Source of the DNA: Nitrospira defluvii
Lineage (GTDB): Bacteria > Nitrospirota > Nitrospiria > Nitrospirales > Nitrospiraceae
Reading direction: 5' to 3'
Assembly: GCF_905220995.1 (NCBI RefSeq)
Contig: NZ_CAJNBJ010000001.1
Location: 496,001 to 560,000 of the forward strand
Length of the DNA stretch: 64,000 nt
A model generated the notes under the pieces. It was not told the DNA's origin and did no database searches. It worked only from the letters and a program-made list of their open reading frames with translations. Position numbers and translations under genes: made by a program. Below are positions 19,336 through 28,389 of this stretch, piece after piece. Positions within the stretch are counted from its first letter, which is position 1; every line of letters begins with the position of its first letter.

Positions 19336-19512
19336 AGCCCGGATTATTCATGAATGTCGCCGCGAGACGTTGGAGACCGAAACTCGCGGGAGCTTCTCGC
19401 AAGCGAGGCCGACACAGGTGTCCTGACAGTCCGTCGAGGAGGCCGAACGAGAACCGCCTCGCCGGGCGAGAGCATCGGACAACGGAGCAGTCACTCATGA
19501 ACAGTCCGGGCT
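19336..19512. repeat. Intergenic repeat, copy A
   Basis: This 177-bp non-coding element is bounded by imperfect inverted ends. The left end AGCCCGGATTATTCATGAATG matches in 17 of 21 positions the reverse complement of the right end. The left 30 bases align with those of the element at 52992-53182 (AGCCC, two bases, ATTATTC, one base, TGA, then TCG-CGCGA). A shared internal ACAGTNCGTCGAGG block lies 90 bases from the left end here and 91 there. The right end overlaps the TAG stop codon of pgsA. No transposase is present, so this is a miniature or REP-like intergenic repeat; no other gene is seen in 19269-19510. Confidence 0.7.
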
Positions 19513-20053
19513 AGACTTGGCTGGAGGTAATGCGGAAATACCCTCTGGAGAGATAGTGCAAACCGGACATGAGCGTGACTCCGCCCATCAAGTAGATAAG
19601 CGGATCAAGGGAGGCGAGATCGAGCCGCCGGGAGGCAAAAAAGACGACGGCGATCAGGGTCGCCAGCTGAACCAGCGTGGTGACCTTCCCCAAAACAGTC
19701 GGCGAGATATCGACCTGCGTTTGAGTAAAATGGGCGACCGCAGCGCCCAGCATCAGCATCAGGTCGCGGCTGGCGACCAGAATGGTCAGCCAGAGGGGAA
19801 CGAGGTGCATGACGGACAGGGTAATGAATCCCGTCGTCAGCATAAGTTTATCCGCCAGGGGATCCAAGACTTCCCCAAGCCTGGTCCGCTGATTGGCCAC
19901 CCGGGCAATGATGCCGTCGAGGGCATCCGTCACCCCGGCGATGAACAGCGTGGCCAGGGCATAGTCGAATTGTTCGTAGTTAAGCAATCCGACATAGACC
20001 GGGATCAACAAGATCCGCAACATTGTCAGGCTGTTCGGGACGTTCATATTCAT
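19511..20053 (-). CDS. pgsA: CDP-diacylglycerol-glycerol-3-phosphate 3-phosphatidyltransferase
   Basis: PgsA makes phosphatidylglycerol phosphate in the inner membrane. The CDP-alcohol phosphatidyltransferase signature (D-x2-DG-x2-AR-x8-G-x3-D-x3-D) is complete in DALDGIIARV through GEVLDPLADK. About four hydrophobic segments follow. The ATG at 20051-20053 gives 180 residues with the typical NVPNSLTMLRI start; an ATG six bases further in and a longer upstream frame are alternatives, and none has a clear ribosome-binding site. The stop codon lies within the end of repeat copy A. Confidence 0.92.
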   Translation of the reverse strand: MNMNVPNSLTMLRILLIPVYVGLLNYEQFDYALATLFIAGVTDALDGIIARVANQRTRLGEVLDPLADKLMLTTGFITLSVMHLVPLWLTILVASRDLMLMLGAAVAHFTQTQVDISPTVLGKVTTLVQLATLIAVVFFASRRLDLASLDPLIYLMGGVTLMSGLHYLSRGYFRITSSQV

Positions 20054-20226
20054 CGAGATGGATGGCGTGCGGCTCGCCGCCGCCGCCGCTGACTGAGAAC
20101 CCCGTAGGAATCGCGCATCATAGAAACCCCGTGGAACCTTGTCAACGACGGTTGCACTCCACAAAGCAGGTCCCTATAATCGGGACCCATACGGCGGGCT
20201 CTGGCGATGATCGACGGAGGTTGTGT

Positions 20227-20547
20227 ATGAGCGGACTCCCCCTCCTCTTCAAGAAAGAGGGATTAATCGAACGGCATCAAGTCGAGGGGATCGACCCAAG
20301 CGACCGGTATTTCAACCGGGCCATCCTGGTCAGTCGAGTGGCGGCGGGGTATACGGGTAAGGTCACGTATGAAGCCTATGCCGTCGAGGGATCGGCGCAT
20401 CCCACCACGAGTGCCGCCGTCAAGGCCGTCGTCGATAAACTCAGGAATGTGGGGTTTACTCGATTGCGCACACGCCTGAATTTCAAGGGCAGCCGCTACC
20501 TCGCCGAGAAAGAAACCTGGACCGACTATCCAGACCTCCCAGTCTAA
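20227..20547 (+). CDS. Conserved-looking 106-residue protein, unknown function
   Basis: This is a small soluble protein I do not recognise. It is basic at the start (LLFKKEGLIERHQVEGIDP) and has a mixed alpha/beta pattern without signal peptide or membrane segment. The ATG at 20227-20229 is supported by an excellent ACGGAGG ribosome-binding site 7 bases upstream. It is divergent from pgsA and convergent with the serine hydrolase gene, whose stop it overlaps by 4 bases. Good codon use and the strong ribosome-binding site argue it is real. The Lys/Arg-rich C-terminal half (KLRNVGFTRLRTRLNFKGSR) hints at nucleic-acid contact, but that is only a guess. Confidence 0.75.
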   Translation: MSGLPLLFKKEGLIERHQVEGIDPSDRYFNRAILVSRVAAGYTGKVTYEAYAVEGSAHPTTSAAVKAVVDKLRNVGFTRLRTRLNFKGSRYLAEKETWTDYPDLPV

Positions 20548-21674
20548 CCTTTCAAGAACTCCCGGCAGATCAGATCGTGAATCAGAGGGCGGAAGAGGCG
20601 GATCTGCTCATTGCGCCTCGTGGGATGCACCCGATTCGAGAGAAGCGCCACCTCCAATTCCTTGACCGGGTCGATCCACAAGGACGTTCCGGTATATCCG
20701 AGATGCCCGAAGGACTCAGGGGAAAACCTTGTCCCTGAGGAGGACCGGACCGACGGTGTATCCCAACCCAACGCCCAACTGGAATTCGGAACTCCCTGCC
20801 TGTTGCTCGTGAACAGCGCAACCATGTCTGGCGCCAACAACCCAGGCTGGTTCCGCCGACCATCCATCCAAGCCTGCGCGATCGCCAGCACGGCCCGCGC
20901 CGTACCGAACAATCCGGCATGACCGGCCACGCCGCCCAGCGCATAGGCATTTTCATCGTGCACTTCCCCGCGCAAGGTGCGCCCCCGCCAGGAATCTTCC
21001 TCCGTCGGAGCAATCGCGTTCCGCACATCAGGAAATCCGGCGGCCGCCGGAGTGCGCCCGTGAGGGAGGTACGCGAGCGGGCTGGCGCCGAGGGGCGTGA
21101 AAATCTGGCCACGACAGAATTCGTCCAGCGGCTCCCCGGACAGCCGCTCCACCACCTGTCCCAGCAACATGAATCCGAGATCGCTGTACAGGCTGCGTGT
21201 CCCCCGCTCATAGACCAACTCTTCCGTAGCGATATAGTCCAGCACGGCCATCCGCGTCCCCGCCCCCCCGAGAAACCCGGGCTGCGCCGCTTCGCGTGCG
21301 GCAATCCGTTCATAGTAGGGGCGCCAGCCCGGCAACCCCGAACTGTGCGTGAGTAGGTGCCGCACTGTCGCCGCGCCGATGGGGCGGTCTCGAAGTTCGT
21401 CCAGAATCCGTTCGATCCGATCGTCCAGCTTCAGCAGTCCGCGCTGCGCGAGGAGTACCAGCGCTGTGGTGGTTGCCAAGACCTTGGTGAGGGACGCGAG
21501 GTCATAGCAGGTATCGACCGTCACCATCTCTCCTGGAACTTTCTGAGTGAGAAGACCGGCAGCTCCTTCAAACACCAGCGCCCCGCGCAACCGAACGGCC
21601 AACACCGCACCCGGAAACGTCCCGTCGTCGACCGCCGTTTGCAGCGCCGACTGAAGTGAATGGTGTGTGGCCAT
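20544..21674 (-). CDS. Beta-lactamase-related serine hydrolase (CubicO/class C fold)
   Basis: This 376-residue protein of the penicillin-recognising serine hydrolase family has the nucleophile motif SxxK as SLTK (Ser61, Lys64). The second motif is YSD (Tyr163-Asp165) where class C beta-lactamases have YxN. A GHLGYTGTS stretch near the C-terminus replaces the KTG region. There is no signal peptide, so it is predicted cytoplasmic. Possible roles are an esterase or a D-Ala/peptidoglycan-related amidohydrolase; the sequence does not decide. It lies downstream of divIVA on the same strand with a gap of about 115 bases. Confidence 0.85.
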   Translation of the reverse strand: MATHHSLQSALQTAVDDGTFPGAVLAVRLRGALVFEGAAGLLTQKVPGEMVTVDTCYDLASLTKVLATTTALVLLAQRGLLKLDDRIERILDELRDRPIGAATVRHLLTHSSGLPGWRPYYERIAAREAAQPGFLGGAGTRMAVLDYIATEELVYERGTRSLYSDLGFMLLGQVVERLSGEPLDEFCRGQIFTPLGASPLAYLPHGRTPAAAGFPDVRNAIAPTEEDSWRGRTLRGEVHDENAYALGGVAGHAGLFGTARAVLAIAQAWMDGRRNQPGLLAPDMVALFTSNRQGVPNSSWALGWDTPSVRSSSGTRFSPESFGHLGYTGTSLWIDPVKELEVALLSNRVHPTRRNEQIRLFRPLIHDLICREFLKG

Positions 21675-21788
21675 AATTACGAGTCTCCGCTCAGGCGGCG
21701 AAAAGAGGACGCATGACGGGCGCGCATCGTTTGCGCCGGTAGGGGGAATCAGGGAGGAAGGAGAATCGTTTCAAAGAGCGCAGGAGTG

Positions 21789-22301
21789 TCACCGGGCAGG
21801 ACTTGATTCGCCGGCCAATTTCCCTTCGACGGACGCCGCATCCGTCTGATACGCATCGCTTTCCTCGACCTCCAGCATCCGCTCGAAGGAGCGCAGCGTC
21901 GAACGGAACCGTTCCACCATCATCAGGCGTTGCTTTTGAAGATCCGCGACGCCCCTCTGCATCTCGGTGAGGCTCACCCGGGCCTGACGGATAATCTCAC
22001 TCGCTTTGAGTTCCGCTTCCTTGACGATCAGATCAGCTTCCCGCTGGGCCGAGCGTTTCACATCTTCAGCCAGCGTCTGGGCCGACACCAGCGTATTGGA
22101 CAGCGTCGCCTCCGTGCGTCGCAGATCGGCCACCTGCTGCTCGGTCGCGGTGAGTTTCTCCCGGAGCAGGCTGTTTTCCCGGTTGGCATTCTCCACCGTG
22201 AGCGCCAACTCCTCAAGGAAGCGGTTCACTTCATCCCGGTCATACCCCCGGAACTTCACCTGGAAGACCATCTGCTGAATGTCGATGGGAGTAATTTTCA
22301 T
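21789..22301 (-). CDS. divIVA: DivIVA domain protein
   Basis: This 170-residue protein begins with the DivIVA membrane-binding module (ITPIDIQQMVFQVKFRGYDRDEVNRFLEEL in two parts), whose Phe/Arg crossed-loop residues sense negative membrane curvature. A long coiled coil covers about residues 30-150. DivIVA-type proteins organise polar growth and division-site proteins. It lies downstream of yggT, proC, yggS and ftsZ, an order also seen in Gram-positive bacteria and deltaproteobacteria. A role in division-site placement or polarity is an inference from that context. Confidence 0.9.
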   Translation of the reverse strand: MKITPIDIQQMVFQVKFRGYDRDEVNRFLEELALTVENANRENSLLREKLTATEQQVADLRRTEATLSNTLVSAQTLAEDVKRSAQREADLIVKEAELKASEIIRQARVSLTEMQRGVADLQKQRLMMVERFRSTLRSFERMLEVEESDAYQTDAASVEGKLAGESSPAR

Positions 22302-22322
22302 GCGACACCTCGTGCTCGACAG

Positions 22323-22619
22323 TTAGTGCATCCGCAGGGCGATATCTCTCAACGATTGAACCACGGCATATTGCAAAAAGACAAGGATCAGAATCGCGAT
22401 CATCGGCGACAGGTCCATGCCCATCCGCCATCCGATCAGGCGACGGATGGGCGTGAGCACCGGCTCCGTCACCCGCTCCAGAAACTGGACGATGGGATTC
22501 CACGGATCCGGATTGACCCATGAAATCAACGCGCGGGCGATGATCACCCACATGTACAGCCACAAGACCGTATCCAGGACCGTGGCCGTACCCTGCAACA
22601 CATTGCCTAGGACAAACAT
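22323..22619 (-). CDS. YggT family membrane protein
   Basis: This 98-residue inner-membrane protein has two hydrophobic segments flanking a conserved loop: RALISWVNPDPWNPIVQFL and then TEPVLTPIRRLI, the YggT hallmark. The family has been linked to osmotic tolerance and to cell-division clusters. The ATG overlaps the proC stop by one base (TGATG), so it is translationally coupled; the longer frame upstream runs inside proC and is rejected. It is followed by divIVA. Confidence 0.9.
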   Translation of the reverse strand: MFVLGNVLQGTATVLDTVLWLYMWVIIARALISWVNPDPWNPIVQFLERVTEPVLTPIRRLIGWRMGMDLSPMIAILILVFLQYAVVQSLRDIALRMH

Positions 22620-23425
22620 CAGCGTCCCAACTCCTGTGAACGTTTCGTCGCCGCCTCGACGGCCGCCATCACACACCCCCGCATGCCTCCGACTTCCAAC
22701 TGATGCAACCCGGCGATGGTCGTGCCCCCCGGGGAGGCCACCTGATCCTTCAACCGCGCCGGATGCTCGCCCCGCTCCAAGACCATCCGTGCCGCGCCGA
22801 GCACCGTCTGGGCCGCTAACAATTGAGCAGTCGCTCTCGGCAGGCCCATCTTCACCCCACCGTCGGCCAATGCCTCGATGGCGACAAACACATAGGCCGG
22901 TCCGCTGCCACTCAACCCAGTCACGGCGTCCATGAGCCGCTCTTCGACCGCGACCACTGATCCCACGGCTTCAAACAGACTCCGCACTGCCCTGACGTCG
23001 TCCGCGGAAAGATCCGGCTGATAGGCCAACGCCGTGACGCCTTCGCGCACCAAGGCAGGCGTATTCGGCATGGCACGGACAATAGCTCGCGGCTGGGCGA
23101 CCCGTTCGCGGATCCAGGCGACCGTCACCCCGGCAGCGATAGATACGATTAACTTTCCGGAAAGCGCTGGTCCGACATCGCTCAGCACCGCCGGCATCGC
23201 CTGAGGCTTGACCGCCAAGACAATGAGGTCGGCCTCACGAACCGCCGTGCCGTTTTTCTCACCAACTCGAATGCCGAACCGTGACTTCAGGAGATCGCGC
23301 CGGGCCGCCATTGGATCCGTGGCACAGATGGTCTCGGGATGAGCCGCCTGCGACGCCACCAACCCGCCGATCAAGGCCTCAGCCATTTGCCCGCCGCCGA
23401 GAAACGCGATCGACTTGTTCATCAT
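22619..23425 (-). CDS. proC: Pyrroline-5-carboxylate reductase
   Basis: ProC catalyses the last step of proline synthesis with NAD(P)H. The Rossmann motif FLGGGQMAEALIGG is at the N-terminus, and the dimer/active-site signature GSGPAYVFVAIEALADGG is intact, followed by TVLGAARMVLE and the SPGGTT motif. The length is 268 residues. The ATG at 23423-23425 is preferred because GAGG from the end of yggS acts as ribosome-binding site; a second ATG follows immediately. The position in a yggS-proC-yggT-divIVA run after ftsZ is widely conserved. Confidence 0.95.
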   Translation of the reverse strand: MMNKSIAFLGGGQMAEALIGGLVASQAAHPETICATDPMAARRDLLKSRFGIRVGEKNGTAVREADLIVLAVKPQAMPAVLSDVGPALSGKLIVSIAAGVTVAWIRERVAQPRAIVRAMPNTPALVREGVTALAYQPDLSADDVRAVRSLFEAVGSVVAVEERLMDAVTGLSGSGPAYVFVAIEALADGGVKMGLPRATAQLLAAQTVLGAARMVLERGEHPARLKDQVASPGGTTIAGLHQLEVGGMRGCVMAAVEAATKRSQELGR

Positions 23426-23429
23426 TCCG

Positions 23430-24137
23430 CTACTCACCTCGCGCACCAAACAATGCCGTACCCACCCGCACGTAGGTCGCCCCTTCTTCAACGGCCACAG
23501 GGTAGTCGTGCGACATCCCCATCGACAATTCCTGCATATTAATGTTCCGGCAACCGTGCCCTGTCAATGCTTGGGCGAGTTCTCGCAGTTGCCGAAAGTA
23601 TGGACGGGCATCCTCTGCCGTCATCGTGGGCGGAGGAATGGCCATCAGGCCGCGAACGTCCAGATGGGCAAGTTCATCCAACGCCGGCAGGAGATCGCCC
23701 AGGGCCGACGGCGCAAATCCTCCCTTACTGAGTTCGCCCCCGAGATTCACCTCTAACAGTACACGTTGCCGCAGCCCCGCAGCCTTGGCCTGCCGATCGA
23801 TCTCCTCCGCCAAGGCGAGGCTATCGACCGAATGAATCGTCTCGAACCGGCCGACCACAGACTTCACCTTTCGACGTTGCAGGGTGCCGATAAAGTGCCA
23901 GACGACCCCGTCACGACCGAGCTGGTCGATTTTGGGAAGCGCTTCCTGAAGTCGGTTTTCGCCAAGATGTCGAATCCCTGCATCCACCGCTTCCCTTAGC
24001 CGTTCGACCGGGACGGTTTTGGACGCAGCAACGAGTCGCACGGTCTCGGGGGTGCGCCCTGCGCGCTCGGCGGCGCGACGAATCTCGTCCATCACCAGGC
24101 GTACTCGGGCGGCAATCGTGTCCTGTCCTGCATCCAT
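23430..24137 (-). CDS. PLP homeostasis protein YggS/ProY family
   Basis: This 235-residue single-domain alanine-racemase-fold protein binds pyridoxal phosphate without known catalytic activity and buffers PLP in other bacteria. The PLP lysine is Lys40 in AASKTVP. The conserved GENRLQEALPKI, WHFIGTLQRRK, and the C-terminal LSMGMSHDYPVAVEEGATYVRVG (in two parts) are all present. The stop lies 5 bases before proC. The ATG has no strong ribosome-binding site. Confidence 0.94.
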   Translation of the reverse strand: MDAGQDTIAARVRLVMDEIRRAAERAGRTPETVRLVAASKTVPVERLREAVDAGIRHLGENRLQEALPKIDQLGRDGVVWHFIGTLQRRKVKSVVGRFETIHSVDSLALAEEIDRQAKAAGLRQRVLLEVNLGGELSKGGFAPSALGDLLPALDELAHLDVRGLMAIPPPTMTAEDARPYFRQLRELAQALTGHGCRNINMQELSMGMSHDYPVAVEEGATYVRVGTALFGARGE

Positions 24138-24236
24138 GCTGCGCCTTGAGGATTCCGCCGGTCCCTTCGTCTCAACAGATCCATCGGGGCCACCCTCCGG
24201 TCCAGCTCAGGGACCCGACATCATACCGCGACGGGG

Positions 24237-24974
24237 TTACCGATCCGGCAGGAGTGCGATCCCGCTGACCATCGTGGCTTTCACCACGCCTTCACGACGG
24301 TAGCTGAAAAATACATCCGGCTGGCAGATCGTGCAGGCATTCACCATGGCGATGCGTTCCATCTGCAGGCCGTCGGCCAGCGCCTGCAGGCGGACGAACG
24401 CACGCAGATCAAGATGTGCCTTATCTGCGGCCACCGGCCTCACCACCGATTCCCAGTCAGGACACACCTCGCGCAGCTTCGACAATACCGGCTCGTCGAC
24501 TTCGTAACAACAGGGTCCGGCCGAGGGCCCGATCGCCATTCGTAATCCCTCAACGGTGGCCCCGAACCGATCCACCAGCAGCGCCACCGTCCTCGGCACG
24601 ATCCCAGCGACCGCCCCCCGCCATCCCGCATGGATCGCGGCGACCACCCGGCGACCGGGATCGTGCAGGAGCACAGGAACGCAGTCCGCGGTCCGCACGG
24701 TCACCATCACCCCCGGTTGATCGGTCACCAGCGCATCCCAACCTCCCTCGAAGGTGGCCCCATGCTGCACGGGCTGATCCACCACCAACGCGTCCGTGCC
24801 ATGCACCTGCTTGACGGAGACCATGACAGGAGCCGTGACATTGTGATGCCCGGCCTGAAGCGAAGCGGCACGCCCCGGCGTCACCGACGGGCCGGATGAC
24901 CGAGTCCCGAAAAAGTGCTCCACCCCGTCCGCATCGGTCGCAAACGAGGGAACAGTAATCACCTCAGACGCCAT
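24237..24974 (-). CDS. pgeF: Peptidoglycan editing factor PgeF (YfiH/DUF152)
   Basis: This 245-residue laccase-domain protein has the family metal site: VKQVHG, TADCVPVLLHDP and AIHAGWRG supply the zinc-binding His/Cys/His set. The E. coli homologue hydrolyses UDP-MurNAc carrying a wrong first amino acid (L-Ser instead of L-Ala), correcting peptidoglycan precursors. Its location directly after ftsZ and the mur genes fits that role. It is 41 bases downstream of ftsZ. About 100 bases without recognisable features separate it from yggS. Confidence 0.92.
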   Translation of the reverse strand: MASEVITVPSFATDADGVEHFFGTRSSGPSVTPGRAASLQAGHHNVTAPVMVSVKQVHGTDALVVDQPVQHGATFEGGWDALVTDQPGVMVTVRTADCVPVLLHDPGRRVVAAIHAGWRGAVAGIVPRTVALLVDRFGATVEGLRMAIGPSAGPCCYEVDEPVLSKLREVCPDWESVVRPVAADKAHLDLRAFVRLQALADGLQMERIAMVNACTICQPDVFFSYRREGVVKATMVSGIALLPDR

Positions 24975-25015
24975 CGTCCTTTCCGCCCCTCACCACGCTA
25001 TAGATTCGCGACCGC

Positions 25016-26218
25016 TTAGTCGACCTGTTTTCTCAGGAACGTCGGCACATCCCACTCATCATCGCCACCCACCGCAATCCGCTCAACAGCCTCCCGCGTC
25101 TCACCCAGTCGACGAAGGAACGTCGGCCGATCAATGTCCTTGATGGGCCGATCCGACGCCGCGGCATGCACACCGGTCAGCACCTGTTGCGCGGGGCGTC
25201 CGTTGGGAGTTCTCGCGGCGGGGCGCTCGGCAGCAGCAGCCGGTCGAGCAACCGATTGCTCTTCCCGCTCGAATCCCGTCGCAATGACCGTCACAATAAA
25301 GTCATCGCCGATCTCCGGATTGATGACCTGCCCGACGATGATATTCGCTTCGGCATCCGCCGCATGTTGCACGATCGACGCCGCTTCTTCCACTTCGTGC
25401 AGCGACATGTTCGGGCCACCGGTAATGTTCAGCAACACCCCGCGAGCCCCTTCCACGCTGCCTTCTTCCAGCAATGGGCTGCAAATGGCTTTCTGCGCGG
25501 CCTCCTGCGCCCGATTCGCGCCGCGCCCGATCCCCATGCCCATCACCGCGCGACCCGTATGCGCCATGATGGTCCGCACATCGGCGAAATCGACGTTCAC
25601 TAGTCCGGTGGTCGTGATCACGTCGGCAATGCCCTGAATGGCTTGCCGCAACACATCGTCCGCCACCTTGAACGCATCCAGCAACGGCGTCGCCTTGTCC
25701 ACGATGCCCAGCAACCGTTGATTCGGAATGATCAGCAGCGTATCGACGTGGCGACCGAGATCGCGAATCCCTTCCTCGGCGTGGCTCATCCGGCGATGTC
25801 CTTCGTATTGAAAGGGCTTCGTCACGACGGCGACGGTCAGAATGCCCAGTTCACGCGCAATGCTCGCGACGATCGGCGCGGCGCCGGTCCCGGTGCCTCC
25901 GCCCATGCCGGCGGTCACGAACACCATGTCGGCACCGACCAAACTCTCGCGAATCTCGTCCTTGCTTTCCAACGCCGCATCACGTCCGACTTCGGGTTTG
26001 GCGCCGGCTCCAAGGCCACGCGTCCGCTCGGGACCGATTTGAATTTTATACGACGCCTGCGACCGTTCGAGCGCCTGCACGTCCGTGTTCGCAGCGACGA
26101 AATCGACCCGGCACAATCCGCCGGTAATCATCGTATTGACGGCATTGCACCCCGCGCCTCCGACCCCGATCACTTTGATGCGAACGGGTGATTGCGGCTC
26201 CTCTTGAAATGAAAACAT
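25016..26218 (-). CDS. ftsZ: Cell division GTPase FtsZ
   Basis: FtsZ (400 residues) polymerises into the Z ring. The GTPase domain has [13 protein letters not shown] near the N-terminus, the tubulin signature [10 protein letters not shown], and the T7 loop NVDFADV. The ATG at 26216-26218 has GGGAGGTG upstream; an open frame 75 codons longer is rejected. A disordered Ala/Arg/Pro-rich linker (about 315-360) follows. Unusually it is followed by two copies of the C-terminal partner-binding motif, DRPTFLRR (363-370) and DVPTFLRK (390-397). The second occupies the normal end position. Confidence 0.97.
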   Translation of the reverse strand: MFSFQEEPQSPVRIKVIGVGGAGCNAVNTMITGGLCRVDFVAANTDVQALERSQASYKIQIGPERTRGLGAGAKPEVGRDAALESKDEIRESLVGADMVFVTAGMGGGTGTGAAPIVASIARELGILTVAVVTKPFQYEGHRRMSHAEEGIRDLGRHVDTLLIIPNQRLLGIVDKATPLLDAFKVADDVLRQAIQGIADVITTTGLVNVDFADVRTIMAHTGRAVMGMGIGRGANRAQEAAQKAICSPLLEEGSVEGARGVLLNITGGPNMSLHEVEEAASIVQHAADAEANIIVGQVINPEIGDDFIVTVIATGFEREEQSVARPAAAAERPAARTPNGRPAQQVLTGVHAAASDRPIKDIDRPTFLRRLGETREAVERIAVGGDDEWDVPTFLRKQVD

Positions 26219-26276
26219 CGTGGCACCTCCCTTCCTTGGCGATGGCGCGGACCCGGCGTGACGCCGACCGCGAAAA

Positions 26277-27521
26277 TTAGAAGAATTCGAACATCCACGA
26301 TCGCATGCGATCGAACACTTTCCCGAGCCCTTTGCCATGACGAATGCCGGCGGCCTCCAGATTGTCGGCATGTTGACGCGCGTGGAGTAACAGCCCGACA
26401 CCGGTGGCATGCATCGGGTTGCTGACGATATCCCGTAACCCACCGATGCCTGTCGGCGAGCCGCGCCGAGCCGGCAGATTCAACCCGCGTTCCGCCGCAT
26501 CCGGCATGCCTTCCAACAGAGAGGTCCCGCCCGTAATCACGACCCCCGCGCCTAGCATGCCTTCATATCCGGCTCGCACGATTTCGCGTTTGACCAGATC
26601 AAACATTTCTTCGACACGCGGTTCCAGAATTTCTGCGATGTCGCGGCGCGTGAATTGCCGCGGAGGCCGGTCGCCGACCGAGGGCACTTCCACCATCTGA
26701 TGACCGTGCACGAGTTCGGTGCGGGCAATGCCATGTTGCACTTTGATTTTTTCCGCGTCGGTTTGAGACGTCAACAGACCGATGGCCAAATCCTTGGTGA
26801 GATTCTGCCCGCCGATCGGAAGCACGGCCGTATGCCTGATGCTGCCGTCGAGGAAAATCGCGAGATCGGTCGTGCCGCCGCCCAAGTCCACCATCGCCAC
26901 GCCCAGCTCGCGCTCCTCCGCGCTCAAGACCGCTTCGCTCGAGGCCAGGGGCTGGAGAATGATGTCCACCACATCCAGTCCCGCACGATTCACGCTCTTA
27001 ATGATGTTCTGCGCCGAGGTCACGGCCCCCGTAATCACATGGACATTGACCTCCAGCCGGTTGCCGGACATACCCAGCGGCTCGCGGACCCCTTCCTGAT
27101 CGTCAACCATGAATTCGCGTGGGAGTACGTGCAAAATGCGTCGTTCATGGGGAATGACGGCCAGCGTGCGCGCGCTCTCCACGGCGCGACTGATGTCGTC
27201 GCGGGTCACCTCCTGCTTCTTGAGCGCCACCACGCCCTTGAGGTTTTCTCCGGAGATGTGGCTGCCGGCGATGCCCGTATAAACCGAATTGATCTGCACG
27301 GCCGCCATGAGTTCCGCCTCCTCGACCGCTTTCTTGATCGACTCAACGGTGCTTTCGATGTTGACGACGACGCCCTTGCGAAGCCCACGCGAAGGACAGG
27401 AGCCGACGCCGATGATGTTCAGCGGGCCCTCCTCCGGCACTTCGGCGACAATCGCGCAAATCTTGGTCGTTCCGATGTCGAGACCGACCAGGATATGATC
27501 CCGCTTAGACACTCGGCTCAC
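26277..27521 (-). CDS. ftsA: Cell division protein FtsA
   Basis: FtsA (414 residues) is the actin-like membrane anchor of the Z ring. It begins [18 protein letters not shown] (phosphate-1 motif), has the SHS2 (1C) domain around residues 85-165, and the phosphate-2 motif [14 protein letters not shown]. The extreme C-terminus ([12 protein letters not shown]) is the amphipathic membrane-targeting helix. Translation starts at a GTG that overlaps the ftsQ stop by 4 bases. Confidence 0.97.
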   Translation of the reverse strand: MSRVSKRDHILVGLDIGTTKICAIVAEVPEEGPLNIIGVGSCPSRGLRKGVVVNIESTVESIKKAVEEAELMAAVQINSVYTGIAGSHISGENLKGVVALKKQEVTRDDISRAVESARTLAVIPHERRILHVLPREFMVDDQEGVREPLGMSGNRLEVNVHVITGAVTSAQNIIKSVNRAGLDVVDIILQPLASSEAVLSAEERELGVAMVDLGGGTTDLAIFLDGSIRHTAVLPIGGQNLTKDLAIGLLTSQTDAEKIKVQHGIARTELVHGHQMVEVPSVGDRPPRQFTRRDIAEILEPRVEEMFDLVKREIVRAGYEGMLGAGVVITGGTSLLEGMPDAAERGLNLPARRGSPTGIGGLRDIVSNPMHATGVGLLLHARQHADNLEAAGIRHGKGLGKVFDRMRSWMFEFF

Positions 27522-28387
27522 CCCCTTCCCCGAACAATGACGCGGTCGGCAAAGCGAAGATCGATTTCGTTCGCTCTGGCGCCCTCGCCGTCAAAGGCCA
27601 CATCGCGTAACACAGGCCGCATTTTGAGAAACCGAGACCACTGTTGATCCATCGAGGATTCACTGAATTGAAACGTGACACCCTGCACCACCACCACGAG
27701 GTTGTTCAGATTCCCGACATTGATGTCCGGCCGTCCACCGGTGGTCTGCGCCACCATGCGCGCCAAGGCTGCGCCGACTTGTACGGGACGACGATCCTCC
27801 GCCTTGCCCTGTGCCAGGCGACGGCCATCGACTCCCGACAGCATCGGCAGCGTCGGATCGTCGCTGGACCCGAGATGCGCCAGCAGTACCCCGTCCGCAT
27901 CGGTCAGAAGATTTTCGGCCACCGTCCGAACGACGACCGCCGGCTCGCGCTCGACAATGTCGATATGGATCTCGTGCAACGGCTTTAACACCACGGTCGC
28001 GTCCTTGATCCAGGGATGGGTCTTGACCCGGTCCGCCAACCACGTCGGGTTGATGGAATACAGCGCGGTATCGGGCTTCAGTGCCAGCCGGCCGATCACC
28101 TCTTTTCTCGTGACGTGATGCAGGCCGTTCACAGAAACGGACCGCACCAGAAACCATTCCCGCGTCAGGGGCCCTATTTCACGAGCTAGCACAAAGAGCC
28201 CAGAACAGCCGCCCACCAACACCGTCACCGTGGCGATCACGCGAAGGGAGATGATCAAGCCTCGGCCCAGCCGTGACCAGTACCCGCCTGCCGCAACTCC
28301 TCGGCGACGATCCTGTCCTGATTCCGACCGGGCATTCGCCCGGGGAATGACTTTGCCTGGTCGCGCCTTGCGCCACCCCAGCGACAT
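27518..28387 (-). CDS. ftsQ: Cell division protein FtsQ
   Basis: FtsQ (289 residues) is a bitopic divisome protein. A basic N-terminal cytoplasmic region (about 45 residues) precedes one membrane helix (ISLRVIATVTVLVGGCSGLFV region), then the POTRA domain (VRSVSVNGLHHVTRKEVIGRL) and the beta domain ending near residue 285. It starts with an ATG 2 bases after the ddl stop and overlaps ftsA by 4 bases. Confidence 0.94.
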   Translation of the reverse strand: MSLGWRKARPGKVIPRANARSESGQDRRRGVAAGGYWSRLGRGLIISLRVIATVTVLVGGCSGLFVLAREIGPLTREWFLVRSVSVNGLHHVTRKEVIGRLALKPDTALYSINPTWLADRVKTHPWIKDATVVLKPLHEIHIDIVEREPAVVVRTVAENLLTDADGVLLAHLGSSDDPTLPMLSGVDGRRLAQGKAEDRRPVQVGAALARMVAQTTGGRPDINVGNLNNLVVVVQGVTFQFSESSMDQQWSRFLKMRPVLRDVAFDGEGARANEIDLRFADRVIVRGRG

Positions 28388-28389
28388 CG

